Source of the DNA: Methanolobus chelungpuianus
GTDB taxonomy: Archaea; Halobacteriota; Methanosarcinia; Methanosarcinales; Methanosarcinaceae
DNA: 64,000 nt
Assembly (NCBI RefSeq): GCF_024500045.1
Contig: NZ_JTEO01000006.1
Location: forward strand, 186,001 to 250,000
Reading direction: 5' to 3'
Shown: positions 1 to 8,478 of the stretch, in pieces
How positions within the stretch are numbered: position 1 is the stretch's first letter
Layout of the letters: each line of letters begins with the position of its first letter
The notes under the pieces: generated by a model
Database searches by the model: none
Seen by the model: only the letters and a program-made list of their open reading frames with translations
Told to the model about the DNA's origin: nothing
Made by a program: the position numbers and the translations under genes

Positions 1-501
1 AAACAGATAATAACTGTTGGGGTGTTAATAGCGGGAGTTCTGTTGTTCTCAAATCCTGCCCTGGCAACTACTGCGAAGATTACAGACCAAGATGCATTTG
101 CGAGCCTGACGGCCCCTGATGACCTTTACAGTGAACTGGAAGAACAGATACTGCGTTATAACTCCAGGCTGGATGATGTTCCCTGGATTGTTAAAAGGAT
201 AGCAGGGAACGATGTGATACTTTTTGACATAACTACCGCTGAGGGTGAGAAACTTTATGCGCAGGTAATAACCAATAATGGAGAGGTCCTGTACTATGAA
301 AAAGTATCCTCACCTGCCGAGGTCGATCCTTCTGTCACCGTCACGACTGATGAAGAGACAGCCAGGGAGATAATTGATTCAGACAGTCCCTACAATGAAT
401 TTAAAGATGCTTTAGGCAGGGAAGAAATATCTGTAGAGACAGAGAGCACCCTGAAGAGGATCGCGCTTGGGACACTCATGACAGTAAATAAAGTACTATA
501 A
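1..501 (+). CDS. Secreted protein, 5' end cut by window edge
   Basis: The reading frame is open from base 1, so the true start lies before the window. The first 21 visible codons encode a hydrophobic segment ending in NPALA, which looks like a signal peptide with its cleavage site. The mature part, about 145 residues, is acidic and hydrophilic and has no cysteine or further membrane segment. A GTG at 22 could be read as a start, but the upstream residues KQIITVG continue the hydrophobic core, so a start further upstream is more likely. I do not recognise the family. A stem-loop follows the stop codon. Export from the cell is inferred from the signal peptide only. Confidence 0.6.
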   Translation, partial: KQIITVGVLIAGVLLFSNPALATTAKITDQDAFASLTAPDDLYSELEEQILRYNSRLDDVPWIVKRIAGNDVILFDITTAEGEKLYAQVITNNGEVLYYEKVSSPAEVDPSVTVTTDEETAREIIDSDSPYNEFKDALGREEISVETESTLKRIALGTLMTVNKVL

Positions 502-527
502 ACATGCTAAGGCGCTACAACAAGCCA

Positions 528-561
528 TCTGGCGGCTGCCCGGGAACACAACACCGCCAGA
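528..561 (+). terminator. Stem-loop after the first gene
   Basis: An 8-bp perfect inverted repeat (TCTGGCGG and CCGCCAGA) encloses an 18-nt loop and is followed within a few bases by a run of T. It lies 26 bp after the stop of the first gene and before the next gene's RBS, so it probably ends that transcript. Confidence 0.5.
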
Positions 562-654
562 AGACTATTTTTAACTCCCATACTTAATATACTATAGGTA
601 TCTAAAGATATACGTAGGGGATATAACGAGCTCTAAAGGAGAGGCCTTCCACAC

Positions 655-1284
655 ATGAGTGATAAGAGGCCCTTTTTGACCGGCGAGATCGGACGCCAAT
701 TAATACATATGCTGACGGGCGCAGGCTTCATTATTGCCATTTATTTATCGGGAGACCACGCGGTACCGGTATTCGCAGTCCTGCTGGCTGTAGCAGTGTT
801 TATGTCCGTATTGTTCAAACAACCTGATATTTCCAGGAAAACGCCGGGTATTTTCCGCAGATTCGCAAGGCCACGGATACAAACAGTAAAGATGCAGGGA
901 ACCATACTGCTGCTCTCAGGAGTACTTGTCACTTTGTTCTTCTTTCCCAGGAACATAGCTTACGCTTCAGTTGCCATAGTTGCTCTTGGTGATTCGATCG
1001 CCACTGTAGTAGGCGTACTTATAGGAAGGCATAGGCTGCCCTATTCGAAAAGCAAGACTGTTGAAGGAACAGTGAGCGGACTGGCTGCCGCCTTTGCCGG
1101 AGCTCTGCTGTTCGTGAGTCCTGTCCAGGCAGCTGCAGGAGCATTAGGTGGCATGTTCATTGAGAGCGTTATCAAACTGCAGACGGTAAGGAAAGTCAGC
1201 CTGACCGGTTTGATAAAGTTCTTTCTTAATGATAATTTCCTGATCCCGGTCTTTTCAGCCATGGTGATGTTTGCCATCAGGTAG
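655..1284 (+). CDS. Diacylglycerol/polyprenol (dolichol) kinase-like membrane protein
   Basis: A 209-residue protein with about five or six membrane helices. Signature motifs of the SEC59/VTE5/dolichol kinase-like family are visible: ALGDSIATVVGVLIGRHR near residues 110-125, and KTVEGTVSG near 134-142. Members use CTP or another nucleotide to phosphorylate a polyprenol, phytol or diacylglycerol in the membrane; the substrate here cannot be told. In archaea a role in dolichol recycling for glycosylation or in lipid synthesis is plausible. The start is supported by AAAGGAGAGG about 10 bp upstream, and TATA-like TTAATATACTA lies near 585. The gene is convergent with the next one on the other strand, only about 47 bp away. 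Confidence 0.8.
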   Translation: MSDKRPFLTGEIGRQLIHMLTGAGFIIAIYLSGDHAVPVFAVLLAVAVFMSVLFKQPDISRKTPGIFRRFARPRIQTVKMQGTILLLSGVLVTLFFFPRNIAYASVAIVALGDSIATVVGVLIGRHRLPYSKSKTVEGTVSGLAAAFAGALLFVSPVQAAAGALGGMFIESVIKLQTVRKVSLTGLIKFFLNDNFLIPVFSAMVMFAIR

Positions 1285-1331
1285 AGACAAAAAGCAAATA
1301 AGGGCAAGGCACCCTCAGGCATGTAAGGCGT

Positions 1332-1823
1332 TTAGATACTCGTACTGCTGCTAAACGCTTCCAGCGCACGGTCCCTTCTGTCATCCATGGAAGAGACACC
1401 ATCAAAGTCTCCACGCAGGGACTTGAGCGCATACTTCTCGACATCTATTTCCTTCCGGGTACGCACTCCCAGCCTCCTGAATAGTGATACAGGAGGACAC
1501 CAGCCCTGAATAGCATGCTGCAGCAGGAAACCTGTGACTATCCCGGATAGGAGGAACCATCTTTTACTCCTGGAGAATCCAAGCACCACCCCAAGAGAAG
1601 CCAGGATACTTGCATTGGTTTCAAGAGTGCGCTCGATATCCCACTCTTTATCCAGTTTCTCGATCCTTCCGGCAACCTCATAATCGGGCCTTTCTGCATA
1701 ATACATTACACTGTCTTTGATCTCCCTGTTTATTTTCTCGTTTATCTTCCGGGGCGTGTTAGCCCGTACCCTATCCCCTTTGACCAGTTCTTCACGATAG
1801 TTCTCGTTAGATATTGATTCCAT
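1332..1823 (-). CDS. DUF2892-like membrane-associated protein
   Basis: About 163 residues. The N-terminal half is charged and probably helical. A hydrophobic stretch near residues 75-105 (ASLGVVLGFSRSKRW to FLLSGIVTGFLLQHA) would form one hairpin or two short membrane helices, followed by GWCPPVSLFRRLGVRT. The arrangement resembles the DUF2892/YgaP membrane domain, in which such a WCP-type end follows the hairpin. The function is unknown. I chose ATG at 1823 because GGAG is 9 bp upstream; a GTG at 1829 is in frame but only 3 bp from that RBS. Confidence 0.6.
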   Translation of the reverse strand: MESISNENYREELVKGDRVRANTPRKINEKINREIKDSVMYYAERPDYEVAGRIEKLDKEWDIERTLETNASILASLGVVLGFSRSKRWFLLSGIVTGFLLQHAIQGWCPPVSLFRRLGVRTRKEIDVEKYALKSLRGDFDGVSSMDDRRDRALEAFSSSTSI

Positions 1824-1960
1824 TATCACCTACTCCCGCCAGTCCCCGACCCAGCACACCTGTTCCGCACACCGGATCATAAAAAGAGTATATGTGCAAT
1901 CCTATAAAGATGCGGAGGAAACGATTATATAATCCCGTTTAAGAAATTTAGCGGGGACTT

Positions 1961-2689
1961 TTGTTGGATAACAGGGATATTGCCGATCCTGAGAGCGATG
2001 GGACACTGCAGGAAAGAGTGGAGTATCCGAATGTACTACTCACAGGCACTTTCAATTTCCTCAGGGGCATAGCATATCCCAAGAGTTCTATCAAGTTACT
2101 TGGCCTGTCAGGGAAAGTAGTAGGGATGGAAGCACTGGGAGGAGCTTTTTTCAGTCCAGGGTGCTGTTCATTGACCTGAGCAGCTTTGAGTCGGAGAATG
2201 AAAAGCTCAGGAACGTTATCCGCAAAGCTGCAGAGCGCAGGATCGGAGTACTGTTGCTGGCCCTCCCCAGGGACGCTTTTTTCGGCAGGGAGAACTCCAT
2301 CAACCTGTGGGTGGAAGATTGAAGCCCTGACTGGGATATCAGCATGGAACTGGGAAATATGGATCTCTCCATTCTCATAGTAGATAAGCTCAAAAAGAAC
2401 TGGAAAGCAGAGCTCAGAATGATAAGCTGCATGCAGGATCAGCTTGATACCCAGGAAAGCGCAGGAATACCTGAATAACCTTGCCGAGATAGCGAGGATA
2501 CCGAACGTTATAGCGGAAGTGATACCCGGCGATATGCAGGCCGTCCTATCAAAGGCACCACAGGCCTCCATTAACATATTCAGCCTGGACCTTGGGCCTG
2601 ATTTTGATCTCATACGCATGGCTGTGGAAAAAACAGGATCATCATGCCTGTTCGCACTGGACCCCGGAGAAGAGAACGCACTTGCATGA
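1961..2689 (+). pseudogene. Decayed C-terminal domain of a cation-chloride cotransporter/amino-acid permease-like gene
   Basis: Three reading frames join into one domain. Frame one (1961 to about 2150) reads VEYPNVLLTGTFNFLRGIAY. The frame then shifts and continues with VLFIDLSSFESENEKLRNVI and INLWVED. A TGA at 2320-2322 follows, a likely CGA to TGA change, and coding resumes with SPDWDISMELGNMDLSILIV. Another shift near 2440 leads to AQEYLNNLAEIARIPNVIAE and finally GSSCLFALDPGEENALA with a stop at 2689. These phrases resemble the soluble C-terminal region of prokaryotic SLC12-type (APC superfamily) transporters. No membrane region remains upstream, so this is a degraded remnant of about 240 residues. 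The family assignment comes from memory of the motif pattern. Confidence 0.6.
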
Positions 2690-2811
2690 GCTTCTTTTCA
2701 TCCTTGATCGCTGACGTGGAAAATCAAAGAACTCCTGAAGGGATGACGCGGGCCAGGACCCGGTCCCCTTCAGGATCGTCCCGTATGTTTCTTATGCAGC
2801 CGGTCTTCCAG

Positions 2812-3366
2812 CTACTTGAAAAGTGAAGCACCCGCAGCCTTTGCGTCTCCCATCAGCTTTGCGTTCTCCTTCACTCCACCCGGAGCATGATGTCCTGCGT
2901 CTATGAAGGTGCCTTTCACGTCCATCCCGAACATGCCCAGGGTTCTTGAGAATTCATCATAGACACCGTTGAAGGAGCCTGCTTCAGGAGCACCGTGTGC
3001 GCCCACAATCACAACCTTTTTCCCGACGCTGATACGTGGAGTAAAATCCGGATTCACAAGTGCCCAGCAGCGGTCAATGAACTGGCGCATCTGGCCCGTG
3101 AACTGGAAGAAATAGATCGGTGAACCGAATACGAAACCGTCTGCGTTCTTCAGGGCGTCGTATGCCTTTGACATATCATCCCTGATCTTGCAGCCATCGA
3201 TACTCCTGCAGTAATCACAGCCCTGGCAGCCCTTAAGGTTCATATCGTTTATGTAGAACTTCTCTACCTGAGCTCCTGCCTCCATGGCCCCGTCAAGTAC
3301 CTGCTGCACCAATACATCCGTATTCCCGTTCTTCCTCGGGCTTCCAACAAAACCAACTACTTTCAT
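2812..3366 (-). CDS. Iron-sulfur flavoprotein (Isf/flavodoxin-like NAD(P)H-dependent oxidoreductase)
   Basis: A 184-residue flavodoxin-fold protein. GSPRKNGNTD near residues 8-17 is the FMN phosphate-binding loop. The cysteine cluster CQGCDYCRSIDGC (Cx2Cx2Cx5C) near residues 47-59 matches the compact 4Fe-4S motif of archaeal iron-sulfur flavoproteins. FGSPIYFFQFTGQMRQFIDR is the conserved second flavin loop. Isf proteins of methanogens transfer electrons from ferredoxin and can reduce oxygen species or small oxidants. I chose ATG at 3366 over upstream ATGs because GGA lies at a normal distance and homologous proteins begin MKVVGFxGSPR. It is divergent from an HxlR regulator 150 bp away, which may control it. 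Confidence 0.85.
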   Translation of the reverse strand: MKVVGFVGSPRKNGNTDVLVQQVLDGAMEAGAQVEKFYINDMNLKGCQGCDYCRSIDGCKIRDDMSKAYDALKNADGFVFGSPIYFFQFTGQMRQFIDRCWALVNPDFTPRISVGKKVVIVGAHGAPEAGSFNGVYDEFSRTLGMFGMDVKGTFIDAGHHAPGGVKENAKLMGDAKAAGASLFK

Positions 3367-3516
3367 TGCGATCATTTCCTTTTTTAACATTCTTGATCTC
3401 ATGACGCTGTTCTTTAACAGTATCATACAGTATTGGCAGTTAATAAGCAGCGACTATATTTATATATCATACACTCACTTTTGAGAGGAACTAACAAAAA
3501 GGATAGTAATGTTATC

Positions 3517-3879
3517 ATGCTCATGGAGAACGAGGCAAAAGATGCCGGAAGATGCAACGGGTACAAGTGTCCTGTGGAAGCAACTCTGGATGTCATAGGA
3601 GGAAAATGGAAACCTCTTATCTTGTGGCAGTTGAAGGAAAAGACGTTCCGTTACAACAGCCTGCAGCAAGTCCTGCCAGGCATTTCTCCCAAAATGCTGA
3701 CCAAGCAACTCAAGGAACTGGAAGAGGACGGCCTTGTAAGGCGCAAAATGTACCCGGAAATACCTCCGCGGGTGGAATATTCGCTTACGGATTTCGGAAG
3801 AACTGTCATTCCCGTACTGGAGGAGCTCTGCCGCTGGGGAGAAGGATACATGCAGCAGCGTGAATGCACTGGCAGGTAA
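3517..3879 (+). CDS. HxlR-family winged-helix transcriptional regulator
   Basis: About 120 residues with the full HxlR signature: CPVEATLDVIGGKWKPLILW near residues 17-36, a winged helix with PGISPKMLTKQLKELEEDGL, and the wing RVEYSLTDFGR. The cysteine just before Pro in the first helix is the residue used for redox or aldehyde sensing in several family members, and a second cysteine (CNGYKC) is five positions earlier. The start is ATG 3517, or ATG 3523 two codons later. A TATA-like ATATTTATATA at about 3457-3468 would place transcription initiation near 3490. Divergence from the iron-sulfur flavoprotein gene suggests that it is the target. Confidence 0.85.
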   Translation: MLMENEAKDAGRCNGYKCPVEATLDVIGGKWKPLILWQLKEKTFRYNSLQQVLPGISPKMLTKQLKELEEDGLVRRKMYPEIPPRVEYSLTDFGRTVIPVLEELCRWGEGYMQQRECTGR

Positions 3880-4036
3880 GGCATATTATACACCGTAAAT
3901 TATTAAAAGGATTAGATATTATGTTCAACTGGTATAGTTGGCTTTCTGAGATGTGTATATTTTATCGTACATCCCCTTCAACTTGCCCGTCAGTTTGGCC
4001 ACATCTCAGGCCACAGCCATGAGGATTCGGCAGGCC

Positions 4037-4156
4037 TCAACTCTCTTTTCTCTTATCCCTCTGGCTGTCCCTTTCGGGTTCCTTTTTGGCAACATCCATG
4101 ACCAGGTGATTACATCGCCCGCTTTTGGCCCCGCATACACTGCAATATCTTGGCAT
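4037..4156 (-). CDS. Possible 39-residue zinc-binding microprotein
   Basis: A short frame beginning MPRYCSVCGAKSGRCNHLV, with Cys5, Cys8, Cys15 and His17 spaced like a zinc knuckle or CPxCG-type microprotein. The rest is very charged (KKEPERDSQRDKRKES). AGG lies 6 bp before the ATG. It sits alone in an otherwise empty 430-bp region, on the strand opposite both flanking genes. The metal-ligand spacing is the main support. The frame is short enough to be chance, and this sequence may instead be the start of a decayed longer gene. Confidence 0.35.
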   Translation of the reverse strand: MPRYCSVCGAKSGRCNHLVMDVAKKEPERDSQRDKRKES

Positions 4157-4321
4157 ATGAACCTGTATTAATGAACCGAGCCCGGGATATAAATGTTGTG
4201 CGCCCCGGTATTCCCCAAGAAGGATAAGCAGATCAAACTACGTATAAATAGTACGACTCATATAAACTGAATAGTGGAAAGGGTATATCCGGATTGCAGA
4301 TTTCTATAGGATGTGCGGGAA

Positions 4322-5107
4322 ATGGAGAAAGCTCTGCTTGACATAGTCTTCAGATCAGAGAAAAGAAAGAATATTCTTCTACTATTGCATGATGGAGCAA
4401 GGGAAATGGAAGGTATCTTCAAAACCCTTGGAACAAGCAGGCAGGCATTACTTCCCCAGATGAAGATACTTGAGGAATCATACCTTGTTGTCCACTATGA
4501 CGACACCTACGAACTCACACCTGTAGGAAAACTGATAGTCGACGAAATGGCGCCTTTCATAGATACTGCAGATGTCTTTGATACCAATATCGAATACTGG
4601 GGAACCCGCAGCCTTGACTTCATCCCATCGCATCTGTTTAAAAGAATAAGTGAACTCCGACGATGCGAAGTTGTGAATCCCTCAATAGTGGAGGCACACG
4701 AGATAGACAGAAGATTCTATGAAGCAACCAAACGATCCCGGTCACATTCTGCAGTTACTGCGCTGCTTCACCCGAACTTTACGGAAATGGCTTATGAACT
4801 GATAGACTGCGGGGTGAGACTGGATTTTGTGATCTACCGGAAGCTGTATGATAAGTTGATCAGGGATAATTATAGCAGCCTTGCAGGACTTCTTCGGAAT
4901 GATCTTGTCCACATTTTCGTTTTCCCTGGAAAAATGGATTTTAAGTATGTCTCATACAATGACCATTGCATCATGCTGGACCTAATAAGAAATGACGGGA
5001 GAATTGATAATAGCTACCTGCTGTGCAGCAGCAATGATGCCCTCCAGTGGGGGAGAGAGTTTTTCGAGTATTATGTAAATCGATCAGTTCCCTTAACAGA
5101 GATATGA
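4322..5107 (+). CDS. FilR1-domain (DUF1724) methanogen transcriptional regulator
   Basis: About 261 residues. Residues 1-80 form a winged helix-turn-helix (ILLLLHDGAREMEGIFKTL, SRQALLPQMKILEESYLVV, YELTPVGKLIVDEM). The remainder matches the FilR1/DUF1724 sensor region typical of methanogens, seen in DTNIEYWGTRSLDFIPSHLF and in the ending SSNDALQWGREFFEYYV. Relatives include the Msr regulators of methyltransferase genes in Methanosarcina and FilR1 of Methanothrix (Methanosaeta). The effector here is unknown. ATG 4322 has AGGA 10 bp upstream; GTG 4313 is in frame but too near that site. The gene converges with a hybrid histidine kinase with a 42-bp gap, a possible functional pair. Confidence 0.8.
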   Translation: MEKALLDIVFRSEKRKNILLLLHDGAREMEGIFKTLGTSRQALLPQMKILEESYLVVHYDDTYELTPVGKLIVDEMAPFIDTADVFDTNIEYWGTRSLDFIPSHLFKRISELRRCEVVNPSIVEAHEIDRRFYEATKRSRSHSAVTALLHPNFTEMAYELIDCGVRLDFVIYRKLYDKLIRDNYSSLAGLLRNDLVHIFVFPGKMDFKYVSYNDHCIMLDLIRNDGRIDNSYLLCSSNDALQWGREFFEYYVNRSVPLTEI

Positions 5108-5149
5108 CCGCATTCACATAAGATCGTGCCAGATATAGTAATAAACCGA

Positions 5150-8100
5150 TCAATCGGCACAGATATCCTCCCTTATCAATGCAATTTCATTGCTCATTTC
5201 CTGCAATAACATCTCAACTGCCATATCGTTCTTTTCTGCTGCATCTTCAACCTTCGATGCTATTTCTGCCAGCATATTGCAGCCAATGTTCAGAGCGCTT
5301 CCCTTTAACTTATGGGCACGCCTCTTTAAGTCCTGCATATCATTTACCTTATAAGCCGCCCTTATATCTGCAAGGTTCTGATTGAAGGCGGCCATTGCAG
5401 TGGAAATGAGCGAATTGAACATCTGCAGGTCTCCGCCTATATTGCTCAGCAGTTGCTCTTTGTTGAAGCGATCGCAATCTGAGTTGCTGTCTCCCTCAGG
5501 TAACCCAGGCCTGTAATCACAGGTTGGCAACCATTTATGTAAAATATCCCTGATAGTTCCGGCGATAACAGGTTTGGTTATATAGTCATCCATGCCTGCT
5601 TCCATGCAGCGTTCCTTTTCCCCTTTCACAGTTCCTGCCGTAAGCGCTATTATAGGTACGCGCCTGTCATTTCCGCCGGTATCTGCCTCTATCTTCCGGA
5701 TGGCCCTGGAAGCATCATATCCGCTTAGCTCAGGCATCTGGATATCCATGAATACCATATCCGGCCCCGTATCCTTAAATGCCCGGACAGTCTGCTGCCC
5801 GTCAGTCGCTTTTATCAGCCTGGCCTGCGGGAACAGGCCCGAGATTATCGTGGATGCCAGGATCATGTTGATCTCATTATCCTCAGCGAGTAGTATCGTA
5901 TATTTGTCACAAGGCTCTCCTTCCGGTCTTTCCGGTCTGGTTTCGGTCCCTGCTGTGAGGAAAGTCTCTTCAGTGGAGCGGACGTGAGCAAGCGTCCTGA
6001 AGAACTCTGTGATCCTGACCGGTTTGGTGATAACGGACCGGATGCCCAATTCCTTGCATCCGTTGTGAACAAGGGAACTGTCCGGTAAGTTATGCATTAC
6101 TATGAACGATCCCATATCCCGGGAAAATGCGGATTTGTCCCTGAAGGCGCGCACGAGATCAAGACCGTTCATCAGAGGCATATCATAATCCACGATAAAA
6201 AGATCGTAATCGTGCTCGTCAGCCATGCAGAGAGCCTCTGCCCCATTGCCTGCAAGATCGACTTTGATACCTGCTGAGCGCAGCAGCCTCTCCAGAATGG
6301 AACGGCTTGTAATATTGTCATCCACTACCAACACCCGGCGGATGCCTGATAGATCGTAGCCGACGAACTGCTCCCCTTCCTCGGCCTCGAAGCTGACGGT
6401 GAAACGGAATGTACTTCCCTTTGCGGGCTCGCTTTCAAGTTCAAGCCTGGAACCCATTTTTTCAAGCAACCTGTTTGAGATTGTCAGTCCAAGCCCTGTC
6501 CCGCCATACCTGCGGGTGATGGAGCCATCTGCCTGTGAGAAGGAGTTGAATATACGGGAAAGGTTTTCCCTTGCAATACCTATCCCTGTATCCCTTACTG
6601 AAAATGTGAAATCGGCAAGTCCGGTATCTGTAACAGGCATCGCTTCTATTCTCAGTTCTATCTCTCCTGTTTCCGTGAACTTGACAGCATTGCCCAGCAG
6701 GTTAACAAGCACCTGTTTCAGTCTTAGCCTGTCAGCAATAACGTAGCGTGGCATTTCCGGAGAGATGTTGAGCAGCAATTCAAGTCCTTTCTCATGTGCC
6801 CTGCATTTTACAATGTCTGCAACCTGCTCGCATATTTCCGTGAGGTCGATCCTCTCAGTATCAAGTTCAAGTTTGTCAGCCTCGATCTTTGAGAAATCCA
6901 GCACATCGTTTATCAGGTCAAGCAGTGAGGTCGCTGAGGTGTAGACTGCTTTCATGTGCTGCATTTGAGCCTCCGTAAGTTCGGTTTCCATGAGCAGGTC
7001 GGTGAACCCGATTATACCGTTAAGGGGAGTGCGCATCTCATGGCTCATTACAGCAAGGAACTGGCTCTTGGCACTGTTGGCCATCTCTGCCTGGGAAGCC
7101 ATGTGATTGGCATGATCGGTTGCTTCTTTAAGGAGGCGATTCTTTTCAAGCAGTTCCTCTTCTGCAGTCTTCCGGGCAGTGATGTTACTTATGATCACCA
7201 TATAGCCTGTTATACCCCTATACTTGTCATTAAGCGGCAAAGATGTGACCGAAAGCCAGAAAGTAGAATCTTCAATGGTCATCTTTACTTCCCTGCTGTC
7301 CTTCATGCCCGTTTCTGACCCCTCTGTCAGAAGGCCCACCCAGGGAGCCGGGAGTTCCGAGACCCGCTTCCCCATATCTTCGGTTTTTATACGCAGATGC
7401 TTCAGTGCAGTATGGTTACAGTCCACTATCCGTCCTTCCATATCGAGGACTATCACGCTGTCCGGGATATTATCAAAAAGAAGACTGCGCGCCATGGGTG
7501 CGAAATCGAACAATTTGTAGCGGGTGAATCCTACATAGATGATGAATCCACTCAAGGTCATGGAAAAAGGCGCAGGATCAATACCCCAGGGTTTCATCCC
7601 TGCCAGGTACAACAAGAATGTCATGAAAGGGATAATGGAACCCAGCAACACAATGGAGACCTGTTTACGCAAGGCAGGTGAGGCCCCCAGCAGCATACCG
7701 AAAAGCAGGTTTACACCCAGAACGATGCAAGTGATTGTATATGCATTTTGCACCCAGAACCATATACCGGGTTCATAGACAGCCACAGGAAAAAGACCTT
7801 CGTTGGCAATATAGAAGTTTTTATGGAAAAGATCGTGATATTCAGTTGTAAAGACAAGTAAGAACGTGGTTAACGGAACGATCATGAAAGCAGCAATCAG
7901 TGAATTGGATGACCACTGCTTCTTCCCTGTGTAATTAATGGCAAAGAGCAGGAAAAAGAAAGGTATTGTGGAAACCCCTATGTATTCCAGCTTATAGAAG
8001 ACCAGGACCGTTTGCAGATCATAGGAAGATATCTCCAGTGCATAGAAGAGGGAATAAAACGCAGTGGATAGCAGCAACAATGAAAAGTAGCGGACACCCG

Positions 8101-8191
8101 GGGTCGTTTTGATCTTTTGTATATAGAAGGCCAGTAAGCAGAGAGCGAACACCGAGGCAATCAAGGGAATCGTATAAATATTGAAATACAT
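5150..8191 (-). CDS. Hybrid sensor histidine kinase: 7TM-PAS-HisKA-HATPase-REC-REC-HPt
   Basis: A 1013-residue multistep phosphorelay sensor. Residues 1-230 hold seven membrane helices of the histidine kinase N-terminal 7TM type. A PAS domain follows near 235-350, then a short coiled linker. The H-box SHEMRTPLNGIIGF carries phospho-accepting His384. The ATPase domain has the N-box VNLLGNAVKFTETG and the loop RRYGGTGLGLTIS. The first receiver has Asp668 (IVDYDMP) and the second has Asp816 (FMDIQMP). The C-terminal HPt domain carries His960 (HKLKGSAL). All phosphotransfer residues are present, so the relay can be complete within one protein and pass phosphate to a separate regulator. RBS AGAGGT lies 5 bp before the ATG. 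No adjacent separate receiver gene exists. Confidence 0.93.
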   Translation of the reverse strand: MYFNIYTIPLIASVFALCLLAFYIQKIKTTPGVRYFSLLLLSTAFYSLFYALEISSYDLQTVLVFYKLEYIGVSTIPFFFLLFAINYTGKKQWSSNSLIAAFMIVPLTTFLLVFTTEYHDLFHKNFYIANEGLFPVAVYEPGIWFWVQNAYTITCIVLGVNLLFGMLLGASPALRKQVSIVLLGSIIPFMTFLLYLAGMKPWGIDPAPFSMTLSGFIIYVGFTRYKLFDFAPMARSLLFDNIPDSVIVLDMEGRIVDCNHTALKHLRIKTEDMGKRVSELPAPWVGLLTEGSETGMKDSREVKMTIEDSTFWLSVTSLPLNDKYRGITGYMVIISNITARKTAEEELLEKNRLLKEATDHANHMASQAEMANSAKSQFLAVMSHEMRTPLNGIIGFTDLLMETELTEAQMQHMKAVYTSATSLLDLINDVLDFSKIEADKLELDTERIDLTEICEQVADIVKCRAHEKGLELLLNISPEMPRYVIADRLRLKQVLVNLLGNAVKFTETGEIELRIEAMPVTDTGLADFTFSVRDTGIGIARENLSRIFNSFSQADGSITRRYGGTGLGLTISNRLLEKMGSRLELESEPAKGSTFRFTVSFEAEEGEQFVGYDLSGIRRVLVVDDNITSRSILERLLRSAGIKVDLAGNGAEALCMADEHDYDLFIVDYDMPLMNGLDLVRAFRDKSAFSRDMGSFIVMHNLPDSSLVHNGCKELGIRSVITKPVRITEFFRTLAHVRSTEETFLTAGTETRPERPEGEPCDKYTILLAEDNEINMILASTIISGLFPQARLIKATDGQQTVRAFKDTGPDMVFMDIQMPELSGYDASRAIRKIEADTGGNDRRVPIIALTAGTVKGEKERCMEAGMDDYITKPVIAGTIRDILHKWLPTCDYRPGLPEGDSNSDCDRFNKEQLLSNIGGDLQMFNSLISTAMAAFNQNLADIRAAYKVNDMQDLKRRAHKLKGSALNIGCNMLAEIASKVEDAAEKNDMAVEMLLQEMSNEIALIREDICAD

Positions 8192-8478
8192 ACATACCTC
8201 TTGTTTTAATTGTGCGCACTCCTAGCAGACTGTTCCGGTGAAGGAACACCTTAAACAGTATGCATAAACCTGCCTATGGAAACCTTGCCTGAGAACATCT
8301 GTTATCTGTAAGCTCACTTGTGCACATGTCCGGATACTCTGCTGCTCACGCATAAATTACTCATTATGAACAAGTATTTTTATACATTTTAACTATATAT
8401 AATTACGTGAGTGTCAGGATTAAAAGAGTGCACCATCAAGATCAAATTGGCAGTATAAAAAAGAAAGAACATGAAGGA

